Below, piece by piece: positions 52,592-61,916 of a stretch of DNA of 64,000 nucleotides. The stretch is from contig NZ_CANLYD010000010.1 of the NCBI RefSeq assembly GCF_947495315.1, positions 124,001-188,000 on the forward strand, in the 5' to 3' direction. The stretch's first letter is position 1. Every line of letters starts with the position of its first letter. Below the pieces are notes generated by a model. It made no database searches. It saw only the letters and a list, made by a program, of their open reading frames with translations, and was not told where the DNA came from. Made by a program: the position numbers and the translations under genes. Source of the stretch: an uncultured Aquimarina sp. GTDB taxonomy: Bacteria > Bacteroidota > Bacteroidia > Flavobacteriales > Flavobacteriaceae.

Positions 52592-53212
52592 ATGAACGAA
52601 CTTTTAGAAGCCGTAAAAGATAAAGTAGGCTCTTTTCTGATAGATAAAGGATACACAAAAAGAGGTAAAAATGATTTTATCAAAAAAGAAAAACTTCATA
52701 AAAGGGAAGAAGTAATTTCTTTTTCTTCCAGAAAAGGAAGAGCTCCTCACACAGACCAAACATATATTGGTGTTACATCGGGTATCTATTATAAAGAAGT
52801 GAATTCTTTGGACAAAAAAATCATTCAAGATTTTTTAAACTCTTATCCAATAATTTCTGGATCTATTAGCCACTACAAACAAGAAGAAAGTGGTTATCTT
52901 TCAATTCCTATTTATAGTGCTTCCCAAATCGATTCTGTTGCAAATGAAATTATAGAAAATATTGAAAAGGGTGCCTTTAATCTTTTTTCCAAATATCCAG
53001 ATATAGAAAGTTTAGTTAAAGGAATTGAGAATAAAGATGAATGGTTAAATGATTATCACAAACATCTAGATTTTAGAGAATCAATAAGAATAGCCACCAT
53101 GTATTTATTAGCAGAAAATAAAGATGCTGCAATAAAATGGTTTAAAGAAAATGCTTCAGATTCCGAAAAAACTAAGCCCGAAATTCTAGAAAAAATGGAG
53201 GCTAATTGGTAG
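52592..53212 (+). CDS. DUF4304-like immunity protein candidate
   Basis: A 206-aa soluble protein. The beginning, LLEAVKDKVGSFLIDKGYTKRGKNDFIKKEKLH, has the helix then G-Y/F-x-K-R/K-x-x-x-x-F pattern of DUF4304-type proteins, which are common immunity genes, followed by beta strands (TYIGVTSGIYYKEV). The C-terminal half is helical (RESIRIATMYLLAENKDAAIKWF). It begins 2 bp after the toxin remnant, so it has kept its place behind a lost toxin. Confidence 0.6.
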   Translation: MNELLEAVKDKVGSFLIDKGYTKRGKNDFIKKEKLHKREEVISFSSRKGRAPHTDQTYIGVTSGIYYKEVNSLDKKIIQDFLNSYPIISGSISHYKQEESGYLSIPIYSASQIDSVANEIIENIEKGAFNLFSKYPDIESLVKGIENKDEWLNDYHKHLDFRESIRIATMYLLAENKDAAIKWFKENASDSEKTKPEILEKMEANW

Positions 53213-53324
53213 AACTCTATTAGAATACTAAATAAGCTTTCTAAACCATTTCCTTTAATCTAAGAAACGCTATCCAAGTAGATGAAACAGAAAAGTATTA
53301 TTTTTAGAGTTAAATTTAATAACG

Positions 53325-54002
53325 ATGCTTTCCTCTAACAGTAAACCTTATCTCCAAGCATACAACACAAAACAAGGTAAAAGTATTCCATTATTAATAA
53401 TGCAAAAATTAATACAATGGATTACAGCTACTTATCAAACAACTCCGCTTAACATCGTATATGAAACACCTATTGAATACAGAGGAAGGTCACCAAGGTT
53501 AACTGTAATCTTTGAGCATCCAGAAGATCAAAAAGTTTTGCTTAACAAAAATGGTTTCACAGAAAATCAAAGCCAAAAAAAATCCATACTAAAAAAGTTC
53601 ATTTCACTAGTTAATGAACTAAATCTTCAAAATAAATATGACACAAAATCTCTATTTGTAGTGTATGATAATTTTTCAGATTCTTTTAAGAGCATTTATT
53701 TAAGTAAAACAATCCATAAAGAAAAAGGAGAACATATCATTAGAGATAAATTTCCAGAAACGAATTTATTTCAATTTATAACCTATAATTATTGCCTTAT
53801 TTTATTTTTAGAAACCGAGAACGATGTACAGAAATTAAAGAAAAATGGAGTGGCCAATGAAATTAAAAAAACAGTTTATAATTTAATCAGGAAACATGAT
53901 TCTTTTAATTATATCTCCTATGAAGACTTTCCTATATATTTTGATAGTAAACAAAATTTAGATGAAAAGTATGGAGGAAGTATGAGGGCATATTTTGATT
54001 AA
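53325..54002 (+). CDS. Hypothetical protein in the immunity array
   Basis: A 225-aa soluble protein with alternating helices and strands (MQKLIQWITATYQTTPLNIVYETPI, RLTVIFEHPEDQKVLL). No family recognised, no signal peptide. Its position among immunity genes on the same strand suggests a cytosolic immunity protein that has lost its toxin. An ordinary unknown gene is equally possible. Confidence 0.55.
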   Translation: MLSSNSKPYLQAYNTKQGKSIPLLIMQKLIQWITATYQTTPLNIVYETPIEYRGRSPRLTVIFEHPEDQKVLLNKNGFTENQSQKKSILKKFISLVNELNLQNKYDTKSLFVVYDNFSDSFKSIYLSKTIHKEKGEHIIRDKFPETNLFQFITYNYCLILFLETENDVQKLKKNGVANEIKKTVYNLIRKHDSFNYISYEDFPIYFDSKQNLDEKYGGSMRAYFD

Positions 54003-54062
54003 CAAAGTATCATTTCCAATTCTAATATCGATGTAGTATATTAGATTTCTAATTAACCAACA

Positions 54063-54461
54063 ATGAAACATCTTAAAAACTTTCACCTATCCATTCTATT
54101 TCTTTGTTTCTCATTTTGTGTGATTGCACAGGATGATACTTCGGGATATATAGAAACAGAAGCAGTTATTAAAGAAATTAATTTTAAAGTCAGATCACGT
54201 AGATCTTCTGCAACTGCTACTGTAAATTACAAAACACTAGAGGGTGATAGTCTTACCAGTACGGTAAAACTAATGCACATTCCTTTTATAGGAGCTCTGG
54301 ACAAGGAAGGTGATAGAATCAAAATACTATATAACAAAGAAACTCCTCTCCTACTTACTACCAAAAGTACTTCTTTTTGGCAGTCATATGGTTTGTATCT
54401 CCTTATTGGATTTGGTATTATCATCTTGCTGTATAGATTCATAAACAGATCAAAAAAATAA
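54063..54461 (+). CDS. DUF3592-like small membrane protein
   Basis: A 132-aa protein with a signal peptide (about 1-22), a small exported beta domain (ETEAVIKEINFKVRSRRSSATATVNYKTLEGDS, with the DUF3592 pattern of two hairpins and a final KILYNKETP) and one C-terminal membrane helix (about 107-125) followed by a basic tail. This is the DUF3592 layout. Function unknown; such proteins are also found near toxin islands. It is the last gene of the island before the histidine kinase. Confidence 0.65.
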   Translation: MKHLKNFHLSILFLCFSFCVIAQDDTSGYIETEAVIKEINFKVRSRRSSATATVNYKTLEGDSLTSTVKLMHIPFIGALDKEGDRIKILYNKETPLLLTTKSTSFWQSYGLYLLIGFGIIILLYRFINRSKK

Positions 54462-54594
54462 AGCCATAGCTCAAATTTGTTGAAATAATTCCTTATCAAC
54501 TAAAGAAGTGGCCCATATTTTTTATACTAGAAATCAGCATTTCTTTATATAAATCATTTTTGTAACTTTAAGAATAGAATTACCTACTAGATTT

Positions 54595-56799
54595 ATGGCA
54601 TTTACAGCAGACGAATTTGAATTCCTTACAGAGAAAACTTTGCTATTTCTTATCATATTGGATGATAAAGGAAACATCTGTAGAGTCAATAAACGATGTG
54701 AAATACTTTTCTCATTACCAACTGACAAGATCATTGGAAAATCGATATATACATTTTTACTTGATGAAGATGAATCAGAATTTAAAGAGGCCATTTCTCA
54801 ACTTTCTAAAAATAATGAACAACTTAGTAAAACCTTTGGATTCGCCACCTTAGTTTCTGACGCAATTTTATATTTAAAATTTGATCTTGTCTATCACAAC
54901 AACAAAATCTATGCTTCAGGAATAGATGTTACTGAAGAAAATGAGGAACACAATTTCCTAAAGACCTTATCTAGATTAACCAAAACCGGAGCTTGGCATT
55001 TTGACCCAATCAATGACAAACTATACTTCTCTAAAGAGTGTTATCGTCTCCATGATCTGGAGTCAGGTACTCACATCACAATCGAACAGGCATTGCTTTA
55101 TTATCCTGAAGAATCCAGAGAACGTATAAAAAATTACTGGGATAATCTCACTGACTCAGGAATATCATATGATTATGTAGATCGCTTAATTACTAAAAAA
55201 GGAAGAGAAAAATGGGTTCGTGTGATAGGTGAACCAGTTCTTCACGATGGCAAAGTCATTTTCGTAAACGGAAGTTTTTCGGATATTACCGATCAACAAA
55301 GCTATATAGAACAACTAAAATATAACGAGGAAACTAAAAAATTAGCACTGAAAGGTATTCGATCTGGACTATTCGACCATTTAATAGAAACAAACATGGT
55401 TTTTTATAGTTTAGATTTTAGGAAAATGCTAGGATTACCCCTTAATAAAGACTTTGTACCTGAAGAAACTTTCAGGACAATGATACATCCTGATGATTTA
55501 GATAAAGCTATAAAAAGACATCACGAAAACCTTAAAAAAGTTGGGTATCATTATTTTAACTACTACCGCCTTAAGCATCTTGATGGAGGATATCGTCATT
55601 ATGAAGTGCACGGGTATAGAAAAAAGAACGAAAAAGGAGAAACAATCCGTATGATTGGTAATCTCATTGATATACATCAGAAAAAATTAAACGAACGAAC
55701 CATTGCTGAAAATCAAAGCCGATTATTAGCAATGGTGAATAATGGTTTCGCATATACTGTATTGCTAAATACAGCCGGAGAAATCCTAATGGCAGATGAG
55801 AACTCAATAAATATAATAAAAAGAGATTTTAGTGTAGATCCTACTGTTACTCTATCTCGCTTTATAGACGTAATGCCTGTCAATTTCAGAAACACCTTTG
55901 CCCATGAATTTAATGAAGCTTTAAAAGGCCAAACAGTTAAAAAAGAAATTGAGAGAATTACACATAAAGGTTCTATACAATGGTTAGAATCAAAATATAC
56001 CCCTATTAAAGATCAAGAAAATAATATTAATTCTGTTTTAGTTAGTTTTCATGATATTACTGAACAAAAATCAGCAGAACTTGCCATAAAAGAGGCACAT
56101 ATAAAAGAGCAAGAATTAAGCAGTTTAAAATCTAATATACTATCCAATTTTAGTCACGAGATAAGAACTCCTTTAAATGGAATTATTACGATTAGTAATC
56201 TATTATTACTTGGAGAAGAGAATCCCAGTGACCGTAAAAAATTAGCAACTTATCTAGACGAAAGCAAAGAAAGACTTCTTACCACTATTAATAACCTGTC
56301 ACACTATAGTGAAATAGAAACTATCCAAAAAAATCTCAATTACTTAGAAGCAGATATTAATTACACGGTAGAGACTTCATATCGAGAATATCGTCATTTT
56401 GCAAATTCCAAAAATTTAGAATACATTTTAGAACTGGATGAAAGGTGTCCTTCTGCTATTATTGATGTAGACATTTTTCATACAGCAATAAACAATATTA
56501 TTCATAATGCTATTAAGTATACCAACAAAGGTAAAGTGGTTGTTAACGTAAAAGCAAAGAAAAATAGCATTCGCATTTCTATAAAGGATTCAGGAATCGG
56601 AATTGGAAAAGATAATCTAAAGAAAATATTTGATCCTTTTATACAAGAAAGTATTGGACTGAGTCGCAAATATGAAGGTACCGGAATCGGTTTAAGCCTA
56701 TCTAAAAGATATATTGAAATCCTTGGAGGAAAAATTAAAGTTATTAGTAAATTGGAAAAAGGAACAAAGTTTATCATTACAATTCCAAAAAACATATGA
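54595..56799 (+). CDS. Multi-PAS sensor histidine kinase
   Basis: A 734-aa cytoplasmic kinase: no signal peptide or membrane helix. Four PAS domains lie in the first 490 residues (about 8-115, 120-235 with the PAS_3-type RVIGEPVLHDGKVIFVNGSFSDIT, 245-365 and 375-490). HisKA follows with phospho-acceptor His521 in SNFSHEIRTPLNGI, then HATPase_c with the N box HNAIKYTNKG, G1 DSGIGIG and G2 GTGIGLSLSKR. It senses an intracellular signal, possibly redox or a small ligand. The stop overlaps the next gene, a CheY-like protein, by 4 bp (ATGA), so the two form a coupled pair. It lies between the effector island and the sheath operon. Confidence 0.92.
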   Translation: MAFTADEFEFLTEKTLLFLIILDDKGNICRVNKRCEILFSLPTDKIIGKSIYTFLLDEDESEFKEAISQLSKNNEQLSKTFGFATLVSDAILYLKFDLVYHNNKIYASGIDVTEENEEHNFLKTLSRLTKTGAWHFDPINDKLYFSKECYRLHDLESGTHITIEQALLYYPEESRERIKNYWDNLTDSGISYDYVDRLITKKGREKWVRVIGEPVLHDGKVIFVNGSFSDITDQQSYIEQLKYNEETKKLALKGIRSGLFDHLIETNMVFYSLDFRKMLGLPLNKDFVPEETFRTMIHPDDLDKAIKRHHENLKKVGYHYFNYYRLKHLDGGYRHYEVHGYRKKNEKGETIRMIGNLIDIHQKKLNERTIAENQSRLLAMVNNGFAYTVLLNTAGEILMADENSINIIKRDFSVDPTVTLSRFIDVMPVNFRNTFAHEFNEALKGQTVKKEIERITHKGSIQWLESKYTPIKDQENNINSVLVSFHDITEQKSAELAIKEAHIKEQELSSLKSNILSNFSHEIRTPLNGIITISNLLLLGEENPSDRKKLATYLDESKERLLTTINNLSHYSEIETIQKNLNYLEADINYTVETSYREYRHFANSKNLEYILELDERCPSAIIDVDIFHTAINNIIHNAIKYTNKGKVVVNVKAKKNSIRISIKDSGIGIGKDNLKKIFDPFIQESIGLSRKYEGTGIGLSLSKRYIEILGGKIKVISKLEKGTKFIITIPKNI

Positions 56800-57170
56800 A
56801 TATACTTTACGTAGAAGATAATAAGATAAACGCCATGGTCATGAATAAGATGCTATCTAAAAAAGTGTCTAATTTTATGATTGCAGAAAATGGTCCAACC
56901 GCTTTAAAAATAGTTAAAGAATCATCTCTTGATTTAATTTTGGTAGATATTAATCTTGGATTAAACCAAATGGATGGGTGTGAATTATTAAAACGTCTTA
57001 AGAAACTAGACATGTTAAAAAACATACCTATATATGCTGTAACGGCATACGCAATGCCAGGTGATGCTCAGAAATTTATTAAAATCGGATTTGATAAATA
57101 CTTTTCGAAGCCAGTCAATTTCGAGAAACTATTATCTGCTATTTCTAATGTAGCATCACGAATGAATTAA
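56796..57170 (+). CDS. Single-domain response regulator
   Basis: CheY-like receiver of 124 aa. The acidic pair is in LYVEDN, the phosphorylated Asp51 in LVDINL, the Thr/Ser position in YAVTAYA and the Lys in YFSKPVN. There is no output domain, so it must act through protein contacts or a phosphorelay. It is translated with the upstream kinase through a 4-bp overlap. Confidence 0.93.
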   Translation: MNILYVEDNKINAMVMNKMLSKKVSNFMIAENGPTALKIVKESSLDLILVDINLGLNQMDGCELLKRLKKLDMLKNIPIYAVTAYAMPGDAQKFIKIGFDKYFSKPVNFEKLLSAISNVASRMN

Positions 57171-57172
57171 AA

Positions 57173-57204
57173 AAAGCGAGCGTTAATAAATAAACACTCG
57201 CTTT
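57173..57204. terminator. Terminator between the response regulator and tssC
   Basis: AAAGCGAG and CTCGCTTT form an 8-bp stem, extended by weaker pairs, around the loop, in the 63-bp gap between two converging genes. The T/A flanks allow termination in both directions. Confidence 0.75.
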
Positions 57205-57233
57205 ACTATATAAATATTATTTACTTATACTAC

Positions 57234-58586
57234 TTACTGTTGTTCATAATCAGAATCCCAGTCGGTTCCATCATCTCCTTTTTGACCATCCATCTTAATC
57301 ATAAAGTTTTTTGCCGGGAAATAAGGTTTCATGTGTATATCAAGATATACTCTATCCTTTTGATTTGGATCTTGCTCAAAACGTTTAATAGAAAAATCTT
57401 CAATTAATTGATCCGGACCAGTAATTTCATCCAGAAACTTAACAATTTGTCCCATCAGTTCTTTACGAGTTCTAGCATTAAAGTTCTCAAATGCTCTTCT
57501 ATTCAGGAAGTCCATAAGTACTTTGGTAACATAATCAAATACCCTAACTACAGAATACGTTTGTAATCCCAGGTTATCTCCATTAAATAGTGTCTTCGCA
57601 GAAAAAGCCATAACTTTTCCATACTCATTAACCATTGGTACTAATCCAAGTTTTTCCAGCTGAGCGATTTCACTTTTCTTTAGATCAAATCGAACTCCAT
57701 CAACTTCGTTAATTCCACCATGTTTCTTACCAGCAGCAACCTGAGACATTAATGTTCTATACACCTGTCCAGCCAATGCACTTGATGGTGGTACAAAAAG
57801 ATCATCTTCTTCTCCAACTTCATCATGTTTTCCTCTTCCTACTAACCAGTTACAAGCCATCATAACATTGGATCTATATTTATCACCTCCTGTAAGATTA
57901 GCAGCTTCAAACATCTCCATAACATCATCCGGCTCATCAAGATGTTCAAAATCAGTAATCATCATTACTTTATTTTCATGAGCTATTTTAGCCCATTTTT
58001 CTACTACTTTGTTAGAACCAAGGTATCCTGGTATTACTAAAATACCGTAATTATCTCTTAAATCCAGACGATCATACCCTTGTACCAGTTCTTCTTGAAC
58101 AGCATCAATGAATCTAGTATTATCCAGATCCTTTAATTGCTCAAGTTCAGCATTCATAATATTAATATTCTTAACTTTTTGAGACTCCGTATTCTTAAAG
58201 AATAATGCCACTGATCTATAAGACTGCTCCAATTCTCTGGTTTGCTCCAGTGCAGCTCCTAAGTTTTTTTCTAAAGATTTACCAGCGATTTCTGAACGCT
58301 TTTCAGATTCTTCAACCATTTCCGAAATGTCATCAGAAGATGATAAAACATCTCTCCAAATCTCTAGTGTCTTTTGAAGTTTAGCTCTTTCTAATTTTTT
58401 AGTTGATTCTGTAAGAAAAATCTTTTTACGTGCTTTACGATCAGGATTCATGTTCTGAACGTCATCTATACACGCTTCTAAAAGATCAAAACCACCATAT
58501 TTGGCTAATTTTTCTTCATTTATTTTTAACTCCTTTGCTGGATTCTCTATTTTAATACTCTCTTGAGCTTGTTTTCCTGCTGCCAT
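57234..58586 (-). CDS. tssC: T6SS sheath large subunit TssC
   Basis: TssC with TssB forms the contractile sheath. The 450-aa Bacteroidota form keeps the core order of the family: the N-terminal helical part, VALFFKNTESQKVKNINI-type strand, the YGILVIPGYLGS segment, and the conserved C-terminal strand and helix region (FSAKTLFNGDNLGLQTYSVVRVFDYVTKVLMDF) up to PYFPAKNFMIKMDGQ. The N-terminus lacks some proteobacterial elements. It lies 20 bp after tssB and is the last gene of the clpV-tssB-tssC operon. Confidence 0.92.
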   Translation of the reverse strand: MAAGKQAQESIKIENPAKELKINEEKLAKYGGFDLLEACIDDVQNMNPDRKARKKIFLTESTKKLERAKLQKTLEIWRDVLSSSDDISEMVEESEKRSEIAGKSLEKNLGAALEQTRELEQSYRSVALFFKNTESQKVKNINIMNAELEQLKDLDNTRFIDAVQEELVQGYDRLDLRDNYGILVIPGYLGSNKVVEKWAKIAHENKVMMITDFEHLDEPDDVMEMFEAANLTGGDKYRSNVMMACNWLVGRGKHDEVGEEDDLFVPPSSALAGQVYRTLMSQVAAGKKHGGINEVDGVRFDLKKSEIAQLEKLGLVPMVNEYGKVMAFSAKTLFNGDNLGLQTYSVVRVFDYVTKVLMDFLNRRAFENFNARTRKELMGQIVKFLDEITGPDQLIEDFSIKRFEQDPNQKDRVYLDIHMKPYFPAKNFMIKMDGQKGDDGTDWDSDYEQQ

Positions 58587-58606
58587 GTACTTTATGTCTT
58601 TATCTT

Positions 58607-59056
58607 TTAACCTTGTTGTAATTCTGCTAATAATGATTCAATGGATCTTATTAATGCCTGTTTAGCATCTGGGTCTGCCAAAGCAGTTTTTAAAATCTTA
58701 TTTGATTTAAGTTGTTTTACCACTTTAAGATACTGATCTTTTTCTGTATCTAGATCATTTAAAAACTTACTCTGATTAATAATTCCCTTTTTTCCAAAAT
58801 TACCTAAATGGCTAAATTTCAATGTTTCTTTACTCTCTACTCCATCAGCATCTTCGAATTCCACTTCTACTTCAGGCTTATAATTTTCAAATACGTGATC
58901 AATAGATGTCAAACCGTTTACTATCTGTGGTTTAATAGGTTGATCCTGTGTTAATTTCTGAACAAGAAGTGTTTTATTTTGTCCGATTTCCAATATAGCT
59001 TCACTAGCATCGGTTTTAACCTCTGTTCCTCCTAATCCATATGTGTTATTGCTCAT
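58607..59056 (-). CDS. tssB: T6SS sheath small subunit TssB
   Basis: The 149-aa small sheath subunit. The N-terminal linker (YGLGGTEVKTDASEAILEIGQNKTLLVQ) is the strand that interlocks with neighbouring protomers; ENYKPEVEVEFEDADGVESK and the KFSHLGNFGKKGI segment correspond to the conserved TssB core, and the C-terminal helix ends at LLAELQQG. It precedes tssC with a 20-bp gap and follows clpV by 64 bp. Confidence 0.9.
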   Translation of the reverse strand: MSNNTYGLGGTEVKTDASEAILEIGQNKTLLVQKLTQDQPIKPQIVNGLTSIDHVFENYKPEVEVEFEDADGVESKETLKFSHLGNFGKKGIINQSKFLNDLDTEKDQYLKVVKQLKSNKILKTALADPDAKQALIRSIESLLAELQQG

Positions 59057-59120
59057 ACTTTCTTATCTTAATAATGATTGTGAATTATAAATATACTAAT
59101 TTTATCGCAGGATACGGTCT

Positions 59121-61601
59121 TTATTCGTACGACCACTGCATTTTTTCATCTTTTACATCAAGACTTACCTTGCTACCCTTACCTATCTTTCCGGTAATCA
59201 GCATTTTAGACAACGGTCCTCTTAGATCAGTTCTAATAACTCCACGTAAAGGTCTTGCTCCATATTTGGGGGTAAATCCCTTATACGCAAGATATTCCTG
59301 AGCTCCTTCGGTCAACTCTAAAGTTACCTCTTGCTTGTTTAATGCTTTGTGTAAATCTTTTAATTGAATATTAAAAATCTTTATAACATTGTCCTTTGTA
59401 ATCGGTGCAAACGGAACAATCTCTGTTAATCTACCTAAAAACTCTGGTCTAAAATGTCTCCCCATGAGTTCCAAAAGATCCGAGGACTTTGGTATTTCAC
59501 CATCTGCAAATGATTTTACAACATGTTCACTACCGATATTGGAAGTAAATAAAATTACAGCATTTGAGAAATCTCCTGTTTTTCCTAGCCTATCGTTTAG
59601 TTTTCCTTCATCTAAAATCTGAAGAAAAATATCAAACACCGAAGGATGTGCTTTTTCTATCTCATCAAAAAGCACAATTGAATATGGCTTTTGTCTTATT
59701 TTATTAACCAATAAACCTCCTTCTTCATAACCAACATATCCAGGGGGTGCTCCATATAACAGAGCCGCAGAATGTTCTTCTTTAAACTCTGACATATCAA
59801 ACCTAATAATGGCATCTTCGGTCTGAAACAAGAACTCAGCTAAAGATTTTGCTAACTCTGTTTTACCAGTACCAGTTGGCCCCGTAAAAAAGAAAGACCC
59901 TGTAGGCAAACCTGGTTTACTTAAACCTGATCTAGATTCTAATACTGCTTCAGAAATTGTCTTAATCGCATGATCCTGTCCAATCACTCTCTTTTTAAGA
60001 TGATCTTCCATATTCAATAATCTTTCCTTTTCATCAGCCTGAAGTTTTCCTACTGGAATCCCTGTCTTATTAGCAATAGTAGCAGAAACATCATTTTTAT
60101 CAATGAAGATTTTCTCTTCAGAAGCTTTCTTAAAAAAGTGATCTAAAATTGTTACTAATTTGGTTTTGTAATTATCAAATGTTTCTGACCCCAAAACCAT
60201 TTCTTCTTCACTAAGTTCAGTAAACAAAAGATAACTGAATTTACTTTTAAGATTATTATATATCCAACTTACTGAACTAACTTTTTCTGATTCTTCCGAC
60301 TCCTTTTCTCCTATTTCTTTTACTTCTTTTAATAATGCTTCAACATTATTAGCCGTTGTTTCTATCATATATCTAGAAGCGGACATAGTCCTATCTAGTA
60401 AGTCAATAGCTGCATCAGGGAGACTTCTATCTTTATTAAAACGTTTAGAAAGTCTTATTGCCTCTGCAATTGTTTCATCAATGACATCTAGGCTATGATG
60501 ATTTTTATATTTATCAATAGTATTAGAAATCATTGTAAGCGTATCTTCTTCTGAAGGTTCATCTAAAGAAACAATCTCGAATCTTCTTGTAAGTCCTTCA
60601 TCAGTTTCTACGTGTTTGCGATATGCATCATTGGTAGCAGTAGCTATAAAAGTTACTTCTCCTTTCGCTAGCTCAGATTTTAAAATATTTACTAATCCTT
60701 GATTACCACTATTTTTATCAGTAAGATTATTTATTTCATCGATTAGCAAAACGGGTTTATCAAACTCTTTTAATGCTACTAAAATCTTTTTAAACCGATC
60801 TTCTACTTCACTTTTATAACTTGCACCTGAAACAAGGTTTATAAAATCTAATTCGTAGATCTGAGCATCTTTTAATGATTCTGGTACATTACCATTAACT
60901 ACAGCTTCAGAAAAACCATCCAACAGAACCGTTTTTCCGACACCTGGTTCTCCAGTAATCAGAACATTCGGTTTAGAATGCCTTCCTAATATCTCAGTGA
61001 TCATCTTTATTTCTCCATCTCTACCAAAAACATCATCTAACTGTTTGTTTTTAGCAGCAAAAGTTTTATCAAAACAATATTCATCCAAAATTCCAGCATC
61101 ACTTTTCTGCCCTGTAACACCTGTTGTTCCACTCTTAGTAGCACCAGTTTTTCCAGTCACTGTTTTGCCTTGTGTAGCGGCAATTAAAACCTCGTCAGCT
61201 TTAAGAGGTAGTGTTTTAAGCTGTTCGTAAGAAAACCCAACTCCTGGTGTACATAGAGCTATTAGTACAGCTTTTGGTGTAATTTCATCTTCTCCTAATT
61301 TAAGTTTTAACGTATCCGCTTCATTAAATACTGCTTCAACAGACTTATCTCCTTGAATTGCATCCGGAATATTAACTACCCGAGGCAAAGCCTCTATTCT
61401 TACTTCAGACCATTCTTCATAATAATAGATGTCCCCATCAATTTGGTTAAAAAAGTCCTTTAATCCTACATCTTTATGCAAAAGAGCCTTTAATAAATGA
61501 GCAGCATTATACTGATCATTATAATACTCTTTAGCAATAGATTGTGCTATATGAATAGCATTATTCACTTTTGGTGATAATGTATAGTCTAATATTTGCA
61601 T
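59121..61601 (-). CDS. clpV: T6SS sheath-recycling AAA+ ATPase ClpV (TssH)
   Basis: An 826-aa Hsp100 unfoldase that disassembles contracted TssB/C sheaths. N-terminal Clp-N domain (about 1-150), a Gly/Thr/Lys-rich linker (about 155-172), AAA-1 with Walker A GEPGVGKT (about 216-223) and Walker B VLLIDEIN, the middle region (about 440-560), and AAA-2 with GPTGTGKT (about 573-580), Walker B IVLFDEIE and the final KYGARPLRGVI. It heads the minus-strand clpV-tssB-tssC operon, and its upstream region contains inverted repeats (described separately). Confidence 0.95.
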   Translation of the reverse strand: MQILDYTLSPKVNNAIHIAQSIAKEYYNDQYNAAHLLKALLHKDVGLKDFFNQIDGDIYYYEEWSEVRIEALPRVVNIPDAIQGDKSVEAVFNEADTLKLKLGEDEITPKAVLIALCTPGVGFSYEQLKTLPLKADEVLIAATQGKTVTGKTGATKSGTTGVTGQKSDAGILDEYCFDKTFAAKNKQLDDVFGRDGEIKMITEILGRHSKPNVLITGEPGVGKTVLLDGFSEAVVNGNVPESLKDAQIYELDFINLVSGASYKSEVEDRFKKILVALKEFDKPVLLIDEINNLTDKNSGNQGLVNILKSELAKGEVTFIATATNDAYRKHVETDEGLTRRFEIVSLDEPSEEDTLTMISNTIDKYKNHHSLDVIDETIAEAIRLSKRFNKDRSLPDAAIDLLDRTMSASRYMIETTANNVEALLKEVKEIGEKESEESEKVSSVSWIYNNLKSKFSYLLFTELSEEEMVLGSETFDNYKTKLVTILDHFFKKASEEKIFIDKNDVSATIANKTGIPVGKLQADEKERLLNMEDHLKKRVIGQDHAIKTISEAVLESRSGLSKPGLPTGSFFFTGPTGTGKTELAKSLAEFLFQTEDAIIRFDMSEFKEEHSAALLYGAPPGYVGYEEGGLLVNKIRQKPYSIVLFDEIEKAHPSVFDIFLQILDEGKLNDRLGKTGDFSNAVILFTSNIGSEHVVKSFADGEIPKSSDLLELMGRHFRPEFLGRLTEIVPFAPITKDNVIKIFNIQLKDLHKALNKQEVTLELTEGAQEYLAYKGFTPKYGARPLRGVIRTDLRGPLSKMLITGKIGKGSKVSLDVKDEKMQWSYE

Positions 61602-61916
61602 GAAGTTGGTTTTTCGTAAAGTAAATAAATAACCTAATAATTAGCAAAAAAATATAGGTCAGCTCGAAATAAAACTTGATTTTTTTCGATATCCCCTAGG
61701 TTTTCATCTAATTGTTGCATAAAATATACTTTCCGAAATCAAAAGTATATCATTTTTTCTAATCCATTTACCTCGTTTTTAGGTAAAACACCACCCCCTG
61801 TTTTCAGGTAGTTTTAAATAAAATGTATATGATTTATTTTATTTCTGATGAAATCTGAAAACCCGACAACATTAATTGTCGTTACAAAACATCAAAAAAT
61901 AATTAATCCGTCTACC
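61602..61916. promoter_or_regulatory. Promoter region of the clpV-tssB-tssC operon
   Basis: These 315 bp between clpV and the helicase stop hold no gene. On the minus strand TACTTTTG (plus 61740-61747) matches the -7 consensus. It lies inside an inverted repeat ATATACTTT/AAAGTATAT (61724-61732 and 61742-61750). A second pair of repeated elements, GTTTTTAGGTA (61775-61785) and GTTTTCAGGTA (61800-61810), lies just upstream in the direction of clpV transcription. Confidence 0.45.
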
